Below are positions 63,380 to 64,000 of a stretch of 64,000 nucleotides of DNA, in pieces. This DNA is from an uncultured Granulosicoccaceae bacterium. GTDB lineage: Bacteria > Pseudomonadota > Gammaproteobacteria > Granulosicoccales > Granulosicoccaceae. The stretch is from contig CALGNZ010000022.1 of the NCBI GenBank assembly GCA_937957915.1, forward strand, positions 1 to 64,000. Reading direction: 5' to 3'. Numbering within the stretch: position 1 is the stretch's first letter; each line of letters starts with the position of its first letter. The translations under genes and the position numbers were made by a program. Below the pieces are notes generated by a model. The model was not told where the DNA came from. It worked only from the letters and a program-made list of their open reading frames with translations, and did not search any database.

Positions 63380-64000
63380 ATGACCAGAGTTCAATATGTA
63401 TTTACGCTGATGCTGTTGGTGGGAAGCTCAAGCGTATTAGCAGAGCAGTGCGGTTGGCCAGAGAGTGATGCGCTGGAAACTGTTGTGAGAGTTACCAGTG
63501 ACGATGGAAGTCATGCCAGTGGCGTTGTGATTGATCACAATACCGTGTTGACTGCAGCCCATGCCGTCGATGAGCACTTTCAGTCTTATATTATCGTCGG
63601 TGAGGATATTCGCAGCGCCAGTATTGCACTAATTGATCGGTCGCGAGATTTGGCCATTCTTCAGGTTGAAACCGGCGCAATTCGCCCCATCAAACTAGGC
63701 GCTCAGGATTTGTCTGTCAGCTCCAGGGTGTGGGCTGTTGGTTTTCCGCGCGCAGAATCCAAAACGACATCATCCGGATCATTCAAGGTCAAGGCCGAAA
63801 CAGATGGGGCATTACATACCACGGCACCAATAGATTCCGGACAGTCCGGAGGCGGTCTGATTAGTTGTGAGGCTGGTCGGCATGTGCTTGCTGGAATGTT
63901 GAGAGGGTTTGCAGCCTACGTAAACGGAGATAGTTACGTAAAAATAAAAAACCATTCAGTGTCTGTGGCTTCTGCTGAAATCCGCAACTTTATGGAGCAA
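63380..64000 (+). CDS. Trypsin-like serine protease, truncated by the window end
   Basis: Open from ATG 63380 to the last base (207 codons, no stop), so absent from the ORF track. A signal peptide (FTLMLLVGSSSVLA) is followed by a chymotrypsin-fold protease: His in LTAAHAVDE, Asp in RSRDLAILQV and Ser in DSGQSGGGLI, all in the usual order. It resembles the S1 domains of periplasmic trypsin/HtrA-like proteases; whether a PDZ or other domain follows cannot be seen. Confidence 0.88.
   Translation, partial: MTRVQYVFTLMLLVGSSSVLAEQCGWPESDALETVVRVTSDDGSHASGVVIDHNTVLTAAHAVDEHFQSYIIVGEDIRSASIALIDRSRDLAILQVETGAIRPIKLGAQDLSVSSRVWAVGFPRAESKTTSSGSFKVKAETDGALHTTAPIDSGQSGGGLISCEAGRHVLAGMLRGFAAYVNGDSYVKIKNHSVSVASAEIRNFMEQ

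Noticed and set aside
1-64000. CRISPR array, prophage, insertion sequence, rRNA or tRNA genes
   Set aside because: None recognised on either strand; no repeat-spacer pattern, transposase, integrase or cloverleaf-like sequence was seen.

Overview
The window reads as the chromosome of a gammaproteobacterium, probably free-living and aquatic. The engB - cytochrome c4 - dsbA neighbourhood, polA, a ProQ/FinO protein, a DUF3581 protein and the moxR-DUF58-tgpA trio are typical of that class. Base composition is close to balanced. I saw no rRNA, tRNA, IS element, phage or CRISPR array. Non-ATG starts (TTG, GTG) are frequent.

Layout. 1-6.3 kb: LOG-family protein, polA, a trans-sulfuration PLP enzyme, and a retropepsin-RimK ligase fusion. 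6.9-7.8 kb: an isolated heparinase-type N-terminal domain. 8-12 kb (minus): moxR - DUF58 - transglutaminase operon. 12.6-19.4 kb (plus): a tungsten aldehyde oxidoreductase cluster in the AorABC style. It holds a phosphatase, a polyferredoxin, the W-pterin subunit, an FAD subunit, a MoaD-like carrier, MoaA and two small unknown proteins, and it has a long, structured 5' leader. 20.3-30.9 kb: an exopolysaccharide locus. Wza, Wzc, Wzy, a PssD/PssE pair and a GT2 lie on plus; two GT4 enzymes and a Wzx flippase lie on minus. 31.3-35.9 kb: trpS, a membrane protein, engB, cytochrome c4 and dsbA. 35.9-43.3 kb: a coiled-coil membrane protein, a BON/OmpA protein, an LprI-like protein, an XdhC protein and an OmpA porin-like protein. 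43.3-49 kb: a 1153-residue exported Ca-binding-repeat protein with a C-terminal sorting tail, convergent with a two-component system. 49.4-54 kb: DUF3581, a multipass permease, a Tat-exported M15-type peptidase, ProQ, and a free-standing GyrB/ParE-type TOPRIM protein. 54-64 kb: an orphan PilY1, SCO1, a TSP3 lipoprotein, a PDZ protein, a small lipoprotein, a cold-shock protein, and the start of a trypsin-like protease that runs off the window.

How genes work together. The aor cluster would make one multi-subunit enzyme plus part of its pterin cofactor pathway. The EPS genes form a Wzx/Wzy system, but the priming sugar-phosphate transferase is not in view. The moxR-DUF58-tgpA genes form a known co-occurring trio of unknown exact role. 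Much of 36-61 kb encodes envelope proteins.

Most worth a second look: the aor cluster with its two unfamiliar small proteins and leader; the TOPRIM-only protein beside proQ; three genes whose conserved N-termini extend upstream of any ATG/GTG/TTG, suggesting AUC/AUU starts or small indels; and a 31-codon ORF with a strong ribosome site ahead of proQ. All calls were made by reading the sequence; no searches were run.
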